A stretch of DNA of 12,990 bases from Kiritimatiellota bacterium (lineage in GTDB: Bacteria > Verrucomicrobiota > Kiritimatiellia > JAAZAB01), in contig VSJD01000178.1 in the NCBI GenBank assembly GCA_008636095.1, forward strand, positions 1-12,990, in the 5' to 3' direction. Every line of letters starts with the position of its first letter. The stretch's first letter is position 1. The notes below the pieces were generated by a model. It worked only from the letters and a program-made list of their open reading frames with translations, made no database searches and was not told the DNA's origin. Shown in pieces: positions 5,630 to 12,585 of the stretch. The position numbers and the translations under genes are program-made.

Positions 5630-8600
5630 CGGGATCCAATCCGGCCCGCCCCAGGCGCTACCGTTGAGGCGGATGATTCCGTTCGCCAACGAGTAGATGG
5701 ACCAATCGCCGTCATTATACACCGCCAAGTCGGACTTGCCGTCACCATCATAGTCCCCGGGCACCGGGATGTAATCCGCCCCACCCCAGACGCCAGCGTT
5801 GAGGAGGAGGATTCCGTTCGCCAACGAGTAGATGGACCAATAGCCGGCACTATACACGGCCAAGTCGGCCTTGCCGTCACCATCATAGTCCCCGGGCACC
5901 GGGATGTAATCCGCCCCACCCCAGACGCCAGCGTTGAGGAGGAGGATTCCGTTCGCCAACGAGTAGATGGACCAATAGCCGGCACTATACACGGCCAGGT
6001 CAGACTTGCCGTCACCATCATAGTCCCCGGGCACCGGGATGAAATCCGGCCCGCCCCAGACACCTGCATTGAGAAGGATGATTCCGCTCGCCAACGAGTA
6101 GATGGACCAATAGCCATCACTATACACGGCCAGGTCGGACTTGCCATCACCGTCATAGTCGCCCGGCACCGTGGTCCAGTCCGACCCGCCCCAGACGCCT
6201 TCGTTGTAGAAGAGCACGTTGCCCGCCATCGTGAAAATGGACCAATAGCCATCACTATACACGGCCAGGTCGGACTTGCGGTCACCGTCATAGTCCCCGG
6301 GCACCGGGATGTAATCCGGACCGCCCCAAACGCCAGCATTGGTGAAGAGAACGCTGCCCGCCATCAAGTAGATGGACCAATAGCCATCACTATACACGGC
6401 CAGATCGGACTTGCCGTCACCGTCATAGTCCCCGGTGACCGGATCCAACAAGACGGTTGTTGGAAGGAGCGAATACCAAATCGTGCCATTGCCGAGCTGG
6501 CCACTCCCATTATCACCCCATGAAACAATTTCACCATCTGACAGCAAGGCCATTGAGTGATTACATCCCGCGGCAATGGCTATGGCATTGGTAATACCGC
6601 TTACTTGCCCCGGACGATTTGTGTCGGTTGTTGTCCCATTGCCAAGCTGCCCACAATAATTACGCCCCCAGGCCCAGACCGTCCCATCATTCTTTAAAGC
6701 AAGCGAATGATGTTCGCCCGCCGCAATGTTTGTCACTCCCGTAAGATCAAGCACCTGCGCCGGACGATTCGTGTTTGCTATTGTCCCATTCCCAAGTTGG
6801 CCATAGAAATTATTTCCCCAAGCCCAGACTGTGCCGTTCTTTAACGCAAGGGAATGATAATTGCCCGCCGACACTGCCGACACATTCGTAAGATCAAGAA
6901 CCTGCGTAGGACGATTCGTATCTACTATTGTTCCATTGCCAAGCTGACCACAATAATTACGCCCCCAAGCCCAGACCATCCCATCGTTTTTAAGCGCAAT
7001 AGAAAATAAGGTGCCGCCGGACACTGCCGACACATTCGTAAGATCAAGCACCTGCACAGGACGATTCGTGATGATGGTTAGTCCATTTGTCCCATTGCCA
7101 AGCTGGCCAAAACTATTATCCCCCCATGCCCAGACTGTTTTATTACTTAATGCAAGCGAATGAGCATCACCTGCTGATACGGCCGATATCCCCGTAAGAT
7201 CAAGCACCTGTACAGGACAATTGGTATAAGCCGTTGCCCCGTTCGTCCCATTGCCAAGCTGACCCTTCTCGTTATCTCCCCACGCCCAGATCGTCCCATC
7301 GTTTTTTAACGCAAGCGAATGAGAATCGCCTGCCGATACGGCCGATGTCTCCGTAAGATTAAGCACTTGCACAGGACAATTCGTGTCGATTGTCGTCCCA
7401 TTGCCAAGCTGGCCCTTCTCGTTATCCCCCCACGACCAGACGGCCCCATCGCCCTTTACCGCCAGCGAATGACTCGCACCGGCCGTTATACTCACCGCAT
7501 TGGTCAATCCATTTACCGGCCCAAATTCTTTGGTATAACCAAGAATGCCGTTAGCCAACTGCCCATAATACCCGCTCCCCCATGCCCAGACGGTTCCATC
7601 TTGCTCCATGGCCATTGAAAATTGGGCACCCGCCGCAATAGACGTGATATTGGAAAGCCCACGCACCTGCACGGGAAGATTCGTGTCAATCTGCGTCCCA
7701 TTTCCAAGCTGGCCATCCCTGTTGGCTCCCCAGGCCCAGACCGTCCCATTGGTCTTAAGCGCCAGCGAATGATCCACGCCTGCTGACACGGACAACACGC
7801 CGGAAAGTCCGCTCACCTGCACCGGAAGATTCGTATCGGTTATTGTCCCATTCCCAAGTTGGCCATATTCATTTAGGCCCCAGGCCCAGACCGTCCCATC
7901 GCTCTTGACCGCCAGTGAATGATAATAACCACACGCGACAGCCGATATTCCTGAAAATCCGCTCACCTGCACCGGAAGATTCGTATCGGTTATTGTCCCA
8001 TTCCCAAGTTGGCCATATTCATTTAGGCCCCAGGCCCAGACCGTCCCATTGGTCTTAAGTGCCAGCGAATGTCCAAAGCCCGCTGACACCGCCGACACGC
8101 CGGAAAGTCCGCTCACCTGCACCGGAAGATTCGTGTCCGTCATTGTCCCATTCGTTCCGTTCCCAAGTTGGCCATATTCATTTAGGCCCCAGGCCCAGAT
8201 GGTCCCATCGTTCTTGCGCGCCAGCGAATGATATACGCCCGCTGACACCGCCGTTATGCCTGTAAGATTAAGCGTCGGCACCGGACAATTGGTACTGGCC
8301 GTTGGCCCGTTTGTCCCGTTCCCCAGCTGGCCATAAAAGTTATATCCCCACGCCCAGACTGTGCCGTCGCTCTTGACCGCCAGCGAATGATACCCGCCCC
8401 CCGCCAAAGCCGACAGTCCCGACAGAGCCGTAACTTGAACAGGCCAACTTTGATCCATGGTCGTTCCATCGCCGAGCTGACCATAGGCATTATATCCCCA
8501 GGCCCAGACGGTCCCATTGTTGCGTATTGTGAACGTATGCGAGCCGCCGGCCGCAATTGTGCCCGCAGACGCAGAAATCACGGTTAATGGCACGCTAAGA

Positions 8601-8638
8601 AACGCGCTAATAATAATTTCGGCTATTCTCTTGTTCAT
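5621..8638 (-). CDS. Exported RCC1-repeat protein with C-terminal calcium-loop (FG-GAP/VCBS-like) repeats
   Basis: This 1005-residue protein starts with a clear signal peptide (MNKRIAEIIISAFL..SASA). The ATG at 8638 is chosen over an upstream in-frame ATG at 8686 because AAGGAG sits 7 bases before it. I count 14 RCC1 units of about 50 residues, each with a (V/I)WAWG-x-N-xx-GQLGNGT core. Fourteen units suit two seven-bladed beta-propellers. Residues from about 734 hold six 45-residue repeats, each starting VPGDYDGDGKSDLAVY; DxDGDGxxD is a calcium-binding loop. No catalytic domain, anchor or sorting signal is visible. Role unknown; a secreted or surface binding scaffold is the best guess. Neighbouring units are nearly identical at DNA level, for example 7816-7905 against 7960-8049, showing recent internal duplication. 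Confidence 0.85.
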   Translation of the reverse strand: MNKRIAEIIISAFLSVPLTVISASAGTIAAGGSHTFTIRNNGTVWAWGYNAYGQLGDGTTMDQSWPVQVTALSGLSALAGGGYHSLAVKSDGTVWAWGYNFYGQLGNGTNGPTASTNCPVPTLNLTGITAVSAGVYHSLARKNDGTIWAWGLNEYGQLGNGTNGTMTDTNLPVQVSGLSGVSAVSAGFGHSLALKTNGTVWAWGLNEYGQLGNGTITDTNLPVQVSGFSGISAVACGYYHSLAVKSDGTVWAWGLNEYGQLGNGTITDTNLPVQVSGLSGVLSVSAGVDHSLALKTNGTVWAWGANRDGQLGNGTQIDTNLPVQVRGLSNITSIAAGAQFSMAMEQDGTVWAWGSGYYGQLANGILGYTKEFGPVNGLTNAVSITAGASHSLAVKGDGAVWSWGDNEKGQLGNGTTIDTNCPVQVLNLTETSAVSAGDSHSLALKNDGTIWAWGDNEKGQLGNGTNGATAYTNCPVQVLDLTGISAVSAGDAHSLALSNKTVWAWGDNSFGQLGNGTNGLTIITNRPVQVLDLTNVSAVSGGTLFSIALKNDGMVWAWGRNYCGQLGNGTIVDTNRPTQVLDLTNVSAVSAGNYHSLALKNGTVWAWGNNFYGQLGNGTIANTNRPAQVLDLTGVTNIAAGEHHSLALKNDGTVWAWGRNYCGQLGNGTTTDTNRPGQVSGITNAIAIAAGCNHSMALLSDGEIVSWGDNGSGQLGNGTIWYSLLPTTVLLDPVTGDYDGDGKSDLAVYSDGYWSIYLMAGSVLFTNAGVWGGPDYIPVPGDYDGDRKSDLAVYSDGYWSIFTMAGNVLFYNEGVWGGSDWTTVPGDYDGDGKSDLAVYSDGYWSIYSLASGIILLNAGVWGGPDFIPVPGDYDGDGKSDLAVYSAGYWSIYSLANGILLLNAGVWGGADYIPVPGDYDGDGKADLAVYSAGYWSIYSLANGILLLNAGVWGGADYIPVPGDYDGDGKSDLAVYNDGDWSIYSLANGIIRLNGSAWGGPDWIPVR
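5630..6439 (-). repeat. Six tandem 135-bp coding repeats (VPGDYDGDGK units)
   Basis: Exactly 6 x 135 bp, in frame, encode the C-terminal calcium-loop units. The units next to the 3' end are the most alike. The fifth unit toward the N-terminus (SIFTMAGNVLF type) is the one most similar to the lone repeat in the protease relic at 8885-9391. Confidence 0.85.
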
Positions 8639-8694
8639 TGTTATGCTCCTTGTGTTTGTGTTTTGCTGCTTAATCATGATACCCATTGGTTATT

Positions 8695-8722
8695 ATTATA
8701 TTCTATATATAATTATTGGTAA
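8695..8722 (-). promoter_or_regulatory. Putative promoter of the RCC1-protein gene
   Basis: On the minus strand TATAAT (8700-8695) is preceded at 16 bases by TTACCA (8722-8717), in a strongly AT-rich stretch about 57 bases before the start codon at 8638. The -10 matches consensus and the -35 matches 4 of 6. Confidence 0.5.
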
Positions 8723-8832
8723 GTGATAGAAAGTAGGACTGAAAAATATGAACTTTTTCTTTAGTAGATAGGCTCAAAGCCCGCAACGGCGGAATCGGTC
8801 GAAACCGAATTCACCACCAAAAACTCTTCCTC

Positions 8833-8893
8833 CGTCCGTAACTGTCCCCAAGAGACCGGCTGGTGGAAACATCCACAGACAATATTAACGCAC
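8833..8893. repeat. Shared 3' flank of the calcium-loop-repeat genes, copy 2
   Basis: Near-copy of 5571-5629, with the same order: repeat end, VR stop, then the GGATGTTTCCACC stretch. It places the protease relic and the RCC1 gene in one family of C-terminal modules. Between it and the RCC1 promoter (8723-8832) I see no gene. Confidence 0.7.
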
Positions 8894-9391
8894 GGGGGTC
8901 CAGTCCGACCCGCCCCAGAGGCCTTCGTTTTAGAAGAGCACGTTGCCCGCCATCGTGAAAATGGACCAATAGCCGTTACGGTATACGCCCGGATCGGACT
9001 TGCCGTCACTGTCATAATCCCTGGTGACCGGAAGCACGTTCATATTAGTGCCAAGGTATATCAAGTAGCACGCTTCACAAGCGACCCTGGCCGCATTATA
9101 GCGGATCCGCATATAGCCGCTTTCACCCCAGGATGTACCCCAACTGCTTCTCAGGATCCAGCATCCGTCGCCACCTTCCGGCGGATTATCATCCCGGCCA
9201 ACGAGGGCGATGGCATGGTTTACCGTAGTGTAATAGCAGGGATCTGAGTAACAAGTAGTGTTTACGTCTGTGTAAATTCCGCCGCTATAAGATTGAAAAC
9301 CACCGCTAACATAAACGGCGGCGGGATTAGGCAGTGCCAGCGCCCGGTGGGCAATTAAAACGACAAAAAAAACCATGTACATCAGTTTCAT
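8885..9391 (-). pseudogene. Relic of an exported papain-family (C1A) protease with calcium-loop repeat
   Basis: A signal-like N-terminus (MKLMYMVFFVVLIAHRALAL) is joined directly to the second half of a papain-like protease: GGFQSYSGGIY, the His region VNHAIALVG (His59) and WILRSSWGTSWGESGYMRI. The first half with the catalytic Cys is missing. The Asn of the usual NSWG motif is Ser82. One calcium-loop repeat follows (DYDSDGKSD), interrupted by TAA at 8932-8930 where the RCC1 protein has Tyr (TAC). Beyond that stop the frame continues to the ancestral VR stop at 8887-8885. The remaining open frame is 153 codons. No good ribosome site precedes 9391. Three independent lesions make loss of protease activity very likely; a small secreted product is still possible. 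Confidence 0.75.
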
Positions 9392-9688
9392 GACTTATTC
9401 GTGTCAGCAATCATCAATCTTTAAAAAAATTACAGAAAAAGTCCAAGATCTATCGCGAATATCTTGCTGCTTTCATTCATAATAAACCCGTTTTTCCGCT
9501 TATTAAAGCATTAATTTAACTGGGGTATCTCCTTGACTGCGGTGACCATATGATATGGTATATGTATAAAATGATTCTTTGGATAGGCTCCAAGCCCAAA
9601 ATAAGCCTCCACTGCCATATTTACAACTCATTCTAATTAAATAGCTTCCATCAGGTTATGCCACATGAAAGAGCGGGCTTGTAAAAAG
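9392..9688. other. Intergenic region with a 15-bp palindrome
   Basis: No gene is seen. It holds ACCATATGATATGGT (9545-9559), a perfect 15-bp dyad placed 6 bases after a TTGACT (9533-9538) that could be a -35 element; the matching -10 is unclear. Positions 9573-9625 resemble 2934-2985, sharing CACTGCCATATT and neighbouring bases, as a short intergenic repeat. Confidence 0.4.
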
Positions 9689-9726
9689 GATCAAAAATGA
9701 TATTCGTTAACTGGCTGGTTTTGATC
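9689..9726 (+). promoter_or_regulatory. Hairpin enclosing a mini-ORF upstream of the CDF-like gene
   Basis: GATCAAAA (9689-9696) and TTTTGATC (9719-9726) are perfect 8-bp arms. The loop starts with the ATG of a 10-codon frame (9697-9729, MIFVNWLVLI then TGA) preceded by AAAAGGA at suitable spacing. Its position about 65 bases before the CDF-like gene suggests a leader-peptide type control element. This is inference. Confidence 0.3.
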
Positions 9727-9772
9727 TGACCCGTGACAGTGACACATTTCGGAACATCAAAGAAGGAGCATC

Positions 9773-9796
9773 ATGATGGAGAGCCTTCACCGATGA
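9773..9796 (+). CDS. Candidate mini-ORF translationally coupled to the CDF-like gene
   Basis: AAGGAG at 9763-9768 precedes two adjacent ATGs (9773, 9776). The frame reads MMESLHR and stops with TGA at 9794-9796, overlapping the ATG at 9793 as ATGA. The strongest ribosome site in this stretch therefore serves this mini-ORF, and the downstream gene may depend on coupling. It is too short to judge by coding content. Confidence 0.35.
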   Translation: MMESLHR

Positions 9797-10731
9797 ATTC
9801 TCCCGTGCCAGACTATGGGGTTTTGCGCAAGCAAGAGCAGGTCGTCCTGCTGTCTTTGTTGCTGGCAGTGTTTTTCTCCCTTCCGGCGTTAGCAGTGGCA
9901 CTGCTTTCGGGGTCCATGCTGCTCTTGAGCGATATGCTCGACTACGGGCGTGTAATAATTAGCAGTCTGCTGGGCTGGCGTATTCTGCGGGCCGTTCGAA
10001 CCGGCAGGATGCAAGGGTTCGATTATGGAGCTGGAAAACTTCAAACCTTTGGCGGGATGGTGGGCGCAGCGCTTTATGTGGTGACACTTTTGGTCATGGC
10101 GGGACTCTCTGTGCGCCACCTGCTCCATCCCGTTGCTCTGGTTCAGACGTTCACCGTCTTGGGAGCGTTGTTTCAGATCGGCGGATTTGCGGTCAGTGGC
10201 TGGTTGTGGATGCGCAAACGCCGACTTGCTCGCGCGGCGTTTTCTCCTGTGATGGAAATGCAGTGGCGGGCGTCTCGCGCTGGCGCGCTGTCCTGTCTGG
10301 CGGTGTTTCTGGGACTGGTACTCACGCTGGCGCTGCGCAGGTTCACATGGTCGGTCTATCTGGATCCGTTGTGCGCACTTGCCTTTATCGTATATGCGGG
10401 TGCGTCCTTTCTGCCTGTATTGGCGGAGGGAATCAATGAGTTGCTCGACAAAACCTTACAGGAGGACTTGCAATTGCGGATTGATCGTCGGCTGGCGGAG
10501 CATTTTGATGGTTACGCGGGATTTCACGGCGTCCGTTCGCGCCGTTCAGGCGGACTGATTTTCATCGAAATCGCATTGAGTTTTCCAAATGAGCAACTGG
10601 TGGGCAAGGCGGTGGAAGTGGTCGAACGGCTACGACGCGGCATTGAGTCGGATATTCCTGGCAGCGACGTGCGCGTGGTCTTGTTACCGATGGAAGAACC
10701 TTGCCATCTCCCGGAAAGGGAGAAACGATGA
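9793..10731 (+). CDS. Cation diffusion facilitator (CDF)-like membrane protein with altered metal sites
   Basis: The 312-residue protein has the CDF layout: hydrophobic segments at roughly 17-38, 43-62, 85-108, 118-139, 165-180 and 187-210, then a cytosolic domain (230-300). Family landmarks are SGSMLLLSD (39-47), FDYGAGKLQTF (76-86, equivalent to FGHGKxE), LLDKTLQED and FHGVRSRRSGG..FIEI. CDF proteins normally export Zn, Fe, Mn or Co in exchange for protons. Here the helix-2 (H/D)xxxD becomes D50xxxV54, and no His/Asp pair is visible in helix 5 (MQWRASRAGALS). Most C-terminal His ligands are also gone, though His245 remains. ATG 9793 has GGAGAG 8 bases upstream and overlaps a mini-ORF stop; a GTG at 9733 is a less likely start. 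It overlaps the next ORF by ATGA. Confidence 0.8.
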   Translation: MNSPVPDYGVLRKQEQVVLLSLLLAVFFSLPALAVALLSGSMLLLSDMLDYGRVIISSLLGWRILRAVRTGRMQGFDYGAGKLQTFGGMVGAALYVVTLLVMAGLSVRHLLHPVALVQTFTVLGALFQIGGFAVSGWLWMRKRRLARAAFSPVMEMQWRASRAGALSCLAVFLGLVLTLALRRFTWSVYLDPLCALAFIVYAGASFLPVLAEGINELLDKTLQEDLQLRIDRRLAEHFDGYAGFHGVRSRRSGGLIFIEIALSFPNEQLVGKAVEVVERLRRGIESDIPGSDVRVVLLPMEEPCHLPEREKR

Positions 10732-10843
10732 AAACGGTATCTATCAAGCGCTTACAAGATCAGAAACCTGGCCTTGCCTCAGACACGAACCAAGAATGCA
10801 TCAAAATCTTAAGGCGAAACAACCATGACCATTTGCGTATTTG
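10728..10843 (+). CDS. Small 38-residue ORF linking the CDF-like and acyltransferase genes
   Basis: It starts at the ATGA formed with the CDF-like stop codon and ends at TGA 10841-10843, overlapping the next gene start by 19 bases. The product begins MKTVSIKRLQDQKPG, is hydrophilic and ends with a basic LRRNNHDHLRI. No family is recognised. The overlaps on both sides suggest a coupled operon. It could also be the truncated start of a lost gene, because base composition changes around here toward AT-richer sequence. Confidence 0.35.
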
Positions 10844-11478
10844 AGGCCACAACAGAAGAACATCTGAATTTAGCGGCTGCCTGTCACCATGATTGGTATG
10901 TCCAAGCAAGATATATAGACCCGAATCCCACCGGAAAATATATTGATGAGTGGTCCAAGAACTCCAAATATCTCCTAGTCACAGAGTCAAGCAACAGACA
11001 TAACGTCACTAAAAATGATGTAGTCGGAATGGTTCGATTGATCCTTTCCCCTCCTTTTCCAATCCATTTGCACTTTGATTTGTGGCCACAAGAAAGTGCT
11101 GAAATCAATCAGATCCCAGTGGAAGATCAATGCGAGATTTCGGCATTAAGTTGGGCTCCAAAGCACGGCACAAAGGCCCTTCCTTATCTTTATCGTGCTA
11201 TCAGACAGGGCGCAATAAAGTGGCATAAAACACTTCTATTCGCCTGTTTGGATACAAATATAATTCCAATTTTCAAACGTCAAAGACTTTCCGTTCATAT
11301 TTGTGGGGACAAAAAGTTTTATATGGGCTCCGATACAATCCCACTTATTATGAAAACATCTGAAATGCTGGATTCGCTCTCAGAAAAGAATCCAAAACTT
11401 TTGGAGATCGTCGAACAAGAACTGGATATTGTACCGTCCAAACGATCTGGTCGACCCATCCAGCGTTGGCCCCCCTGA
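10825..11478 (+). CDS. GNAT-fold acyltransferase-like protein (autoinducer-synthase/FeeM type)
   Basis: The 217-residue product fits the LuxI/FeeM/PEP-CTERM-associated N-acyltransferase pattern: an N-terminal WYVQARYID with following acidic DEW (about 41-43), KYLLVTES, the core strand VVGMVRLIL (66-74), CEISALSW (103-110, equivalent to the E(I/V)SRLAV region), then YLYRAIRQGAIKW and LLFACLDTNIIPIFKR. Members make acyl-homoserine lactones or N-acyl amino acids from acyl-ACP and an amino compound; the substrate here is unknown. The ATG at 10825 has only a weak AAGG upstream. The gene is clearly AT-richer than the CDF-like gene before it, suggesting separate origin. From about 11438 the frame reads antisense into a surface-protein fragment, so the last 13 or so residues (RSGRPIQRWPP) are probably not native. 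Confidence 0.55.
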   Translation: MTICVFEATTEEHLNLAAACHHDWYVQARYIDPNPTGKYIDEWSKNSKYLLVTESSNRHNVTKNDVVGMVRLILSPPFPIHLHFDLWPQESAEINQIPVEDQCEISALSWAPKHGTKALPYLYRAIRQGAIKWHKTLLFACLDTNIIPIFKRQRLSVHICGDKKFYMGSDTIPLIMKTSEMLDSLSEKNPKLLEIVEQELDIVPSKRSGRPIQRWPP

Positions 11479-11647
11479 CCAGCGTATTGTCATTTGTATA
11501 CTCCCACCGCAGGACTTGTAAACCCACAGCCACACTGTGTGCAGACTGCTGCCATCCCACTCCGCCACTGATACCGGCCTGTTGGCTCCCGCTGATGGAG
11601 AAACGAAGAAAATCATAATCCTGTTCCGCCGACACTTTCCACGAAAA
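11438..11647 (-). pseudogene. Orphan fragment of a surface-protein domain
   Basis: On the minus strand, FSWKVSAEQDYDFLRFSI, ISGGVGWQQS, LRWEYTND and GANAGWVDQIVW match a domain I recognise from bacterial extracellular multidomain proteins, of the form WKVSSE-YDYL-F-ISG-WQ-L-W-Y-KD-GWVD. It is usually one module in large secreted proteins. Here about 70 residues stand alone without start, signal peptide or neighbouring modules. Both ends are junctions: with the acyltransferase 3' end at about 11438 and with the ATPase-tail duplicate at about 11640. Confidence 0.6.
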
Positions 11648-11897
11648 CAACGTCATCCCGGTGGAGGTCCGGGCCGGAACATCGGGAAGTCTGAAATCAA
11701 TTCAGATGTTCCTTGCCGAAAAGAACCGAAGATTTGCCGTCCGCTTCAATATGGATCAACCGTCGCTGGGTTCATTCTCCAGTGATATTGGCGACAAGAC
11801 GGGCGTAAAAAACATCGCCTTCACGCTCCTTTCCCTCCCGCTATACCCGGCCGGCCAGACAGACCGGTTGCTTCGCGAGCAATTCCAATCTAAATAG
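11639..11897 (+). pseudogene. Duplicate of the AAA/DUF4143 ATPase C-terminus
   Basis: The frame HENNVIPVEVRAGTSGSLKS to TAG 11895-11897 reproduces the last 85 or so residues of the ATPase at 1108-2484 (offset 9413), with a handful of substitutions such as Met to Val in PMEVRAG and Tyr-Leu to Tyr-Pro near the end. The ATPase domain and start are missing, so it cannot make the parent protein. The breakpoint (cacgaaaacaacg) is also readable as the start of the antisense surface-domain fragment, so there may be microhomology. Confidence 0.8.
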
Positions 11898-12103
11898 TCC
11901 TTTGCCTCACGGCAATGGCTGATGCCTGGATGCGTTTGAGTTCTAGTTTACTGACAGCTATATTTCGTCATCTCTCTGCATATCTTGAAAACATCCGCAT
12001 TTCCCCCGATTGGGTCTGTTGGTACTAATTTTGCATGCTCAAGAACACGGTTAAATCAGGTTTGACACTGGGTGGTACAAGAATAATTGGAACTCATCCG
12101 TAG

Positions 12104-12556
12104 TTATTGAAGGCACTGCTGACGCAGCTGCCGGAATGCGGTGAGTCTGGCGGCGGTATTTTTCATAGCCAGAATGTTCCTTAGATTTCTCTCGGAAAAC
12201 TGGCAAAGATCGTCGCTGGTCGTCAGGGATAAAACATGGGCGAGAATCCCTTTCGGCAGGCCGAGCAAGTTCATAATTTGGGTCACCCGTGCACGGGAAA
12301 TGCCCGTTGTTCGGGCAATTTCGGCTTTCGCAAGTGCTTTATCCCTGGAAAGCATGGCTTGCCATTCCAGGGCCATCCGGACAGGATTCAAGATACCAGG
12401 TTCAGATGTAGTTTCATGATCCAGCCGGACTTCTATATCATGACAGGCGGCTTCCGGATATCGAAACGGATGGACGATGAAAGGACATGCACCCTATCTG
12501 GCAAAGGGGATGCCCATAAGGATGGAGGGGAGTACCAAGTTCGTATCGGGTAGCGG
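12104..12556 (-). pseudogene. HTH (ParB/KorB-like) protein, cassette copy 3, interrupted
   Basis: The minus-strand frame matches the HTH protein of copy 2, ending TAA at 12106-12104. The HTH reads KAEIARTTGISRARVTQIM, with ILNPVRMALEWQAML before it and QFSERNLRNI after it. An in-frame TAG at 12496-12494 replaces the Trp of ARWGAQPF, cutting the conserved N-terminal section. A product could still start at the ATG at 12391, giving 95 residues with the whole HTH. About 18 of these 95 residues differ from copy 2, so the copies are not recent duplicates. Whether the short form works as a DNA-binding protein is open. Confidence 0.6.
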
Positions 12557-12585
12557 TCTGCGGAGCCCCCTTAATCCTTTCTATC

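Larger units (their letters stand above)
11639..12567. repeat. ATPase 3' end plus HTH cassette duplication, copy B
   Basis: This holds the same order as 2226-2800 but with a roughly full-length HTH cassette. The ATPase tail and spacer are nearly identical to copy A, whereas the HTH part is distinctly diverged from copies 1 and 2. The segment ends at CTGCGGAGCCCCC, the same GGAGCC end seen at 420 and 5397. Confidence 0.85.

Noticed and set aside
5497..6339. A 280-codon minus-strand frame overlapping the repeats
   Set aside because: It is a shifted frame of the same tandem repeats, with low-complexity Arg/Thr/Ser/Trp-rich sequence.
5540..6523. A 327-codon plus-strand frame with regular repeats
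   Set aside because: It is the exact antisense of the calcium-loop repeats of the RCC1 protein; the periodicity comes from those repeats and no start signal supports it.
5630..8560. Regular repeats that might suggest a CRISPR array
   Set aside because: The periods are 135 and about 150 bp, all units are in one reading frame and encode known repeat folds; there are no short identical repeats with unique spacers and no cas genes.
8761..9015. A minus-strand frame downstream of the protease relic ending in VAGFEPIY
   Set aside because: It is mostly a shifted reading of the calcium-loop repeat and its 3' flank, with no start signal.
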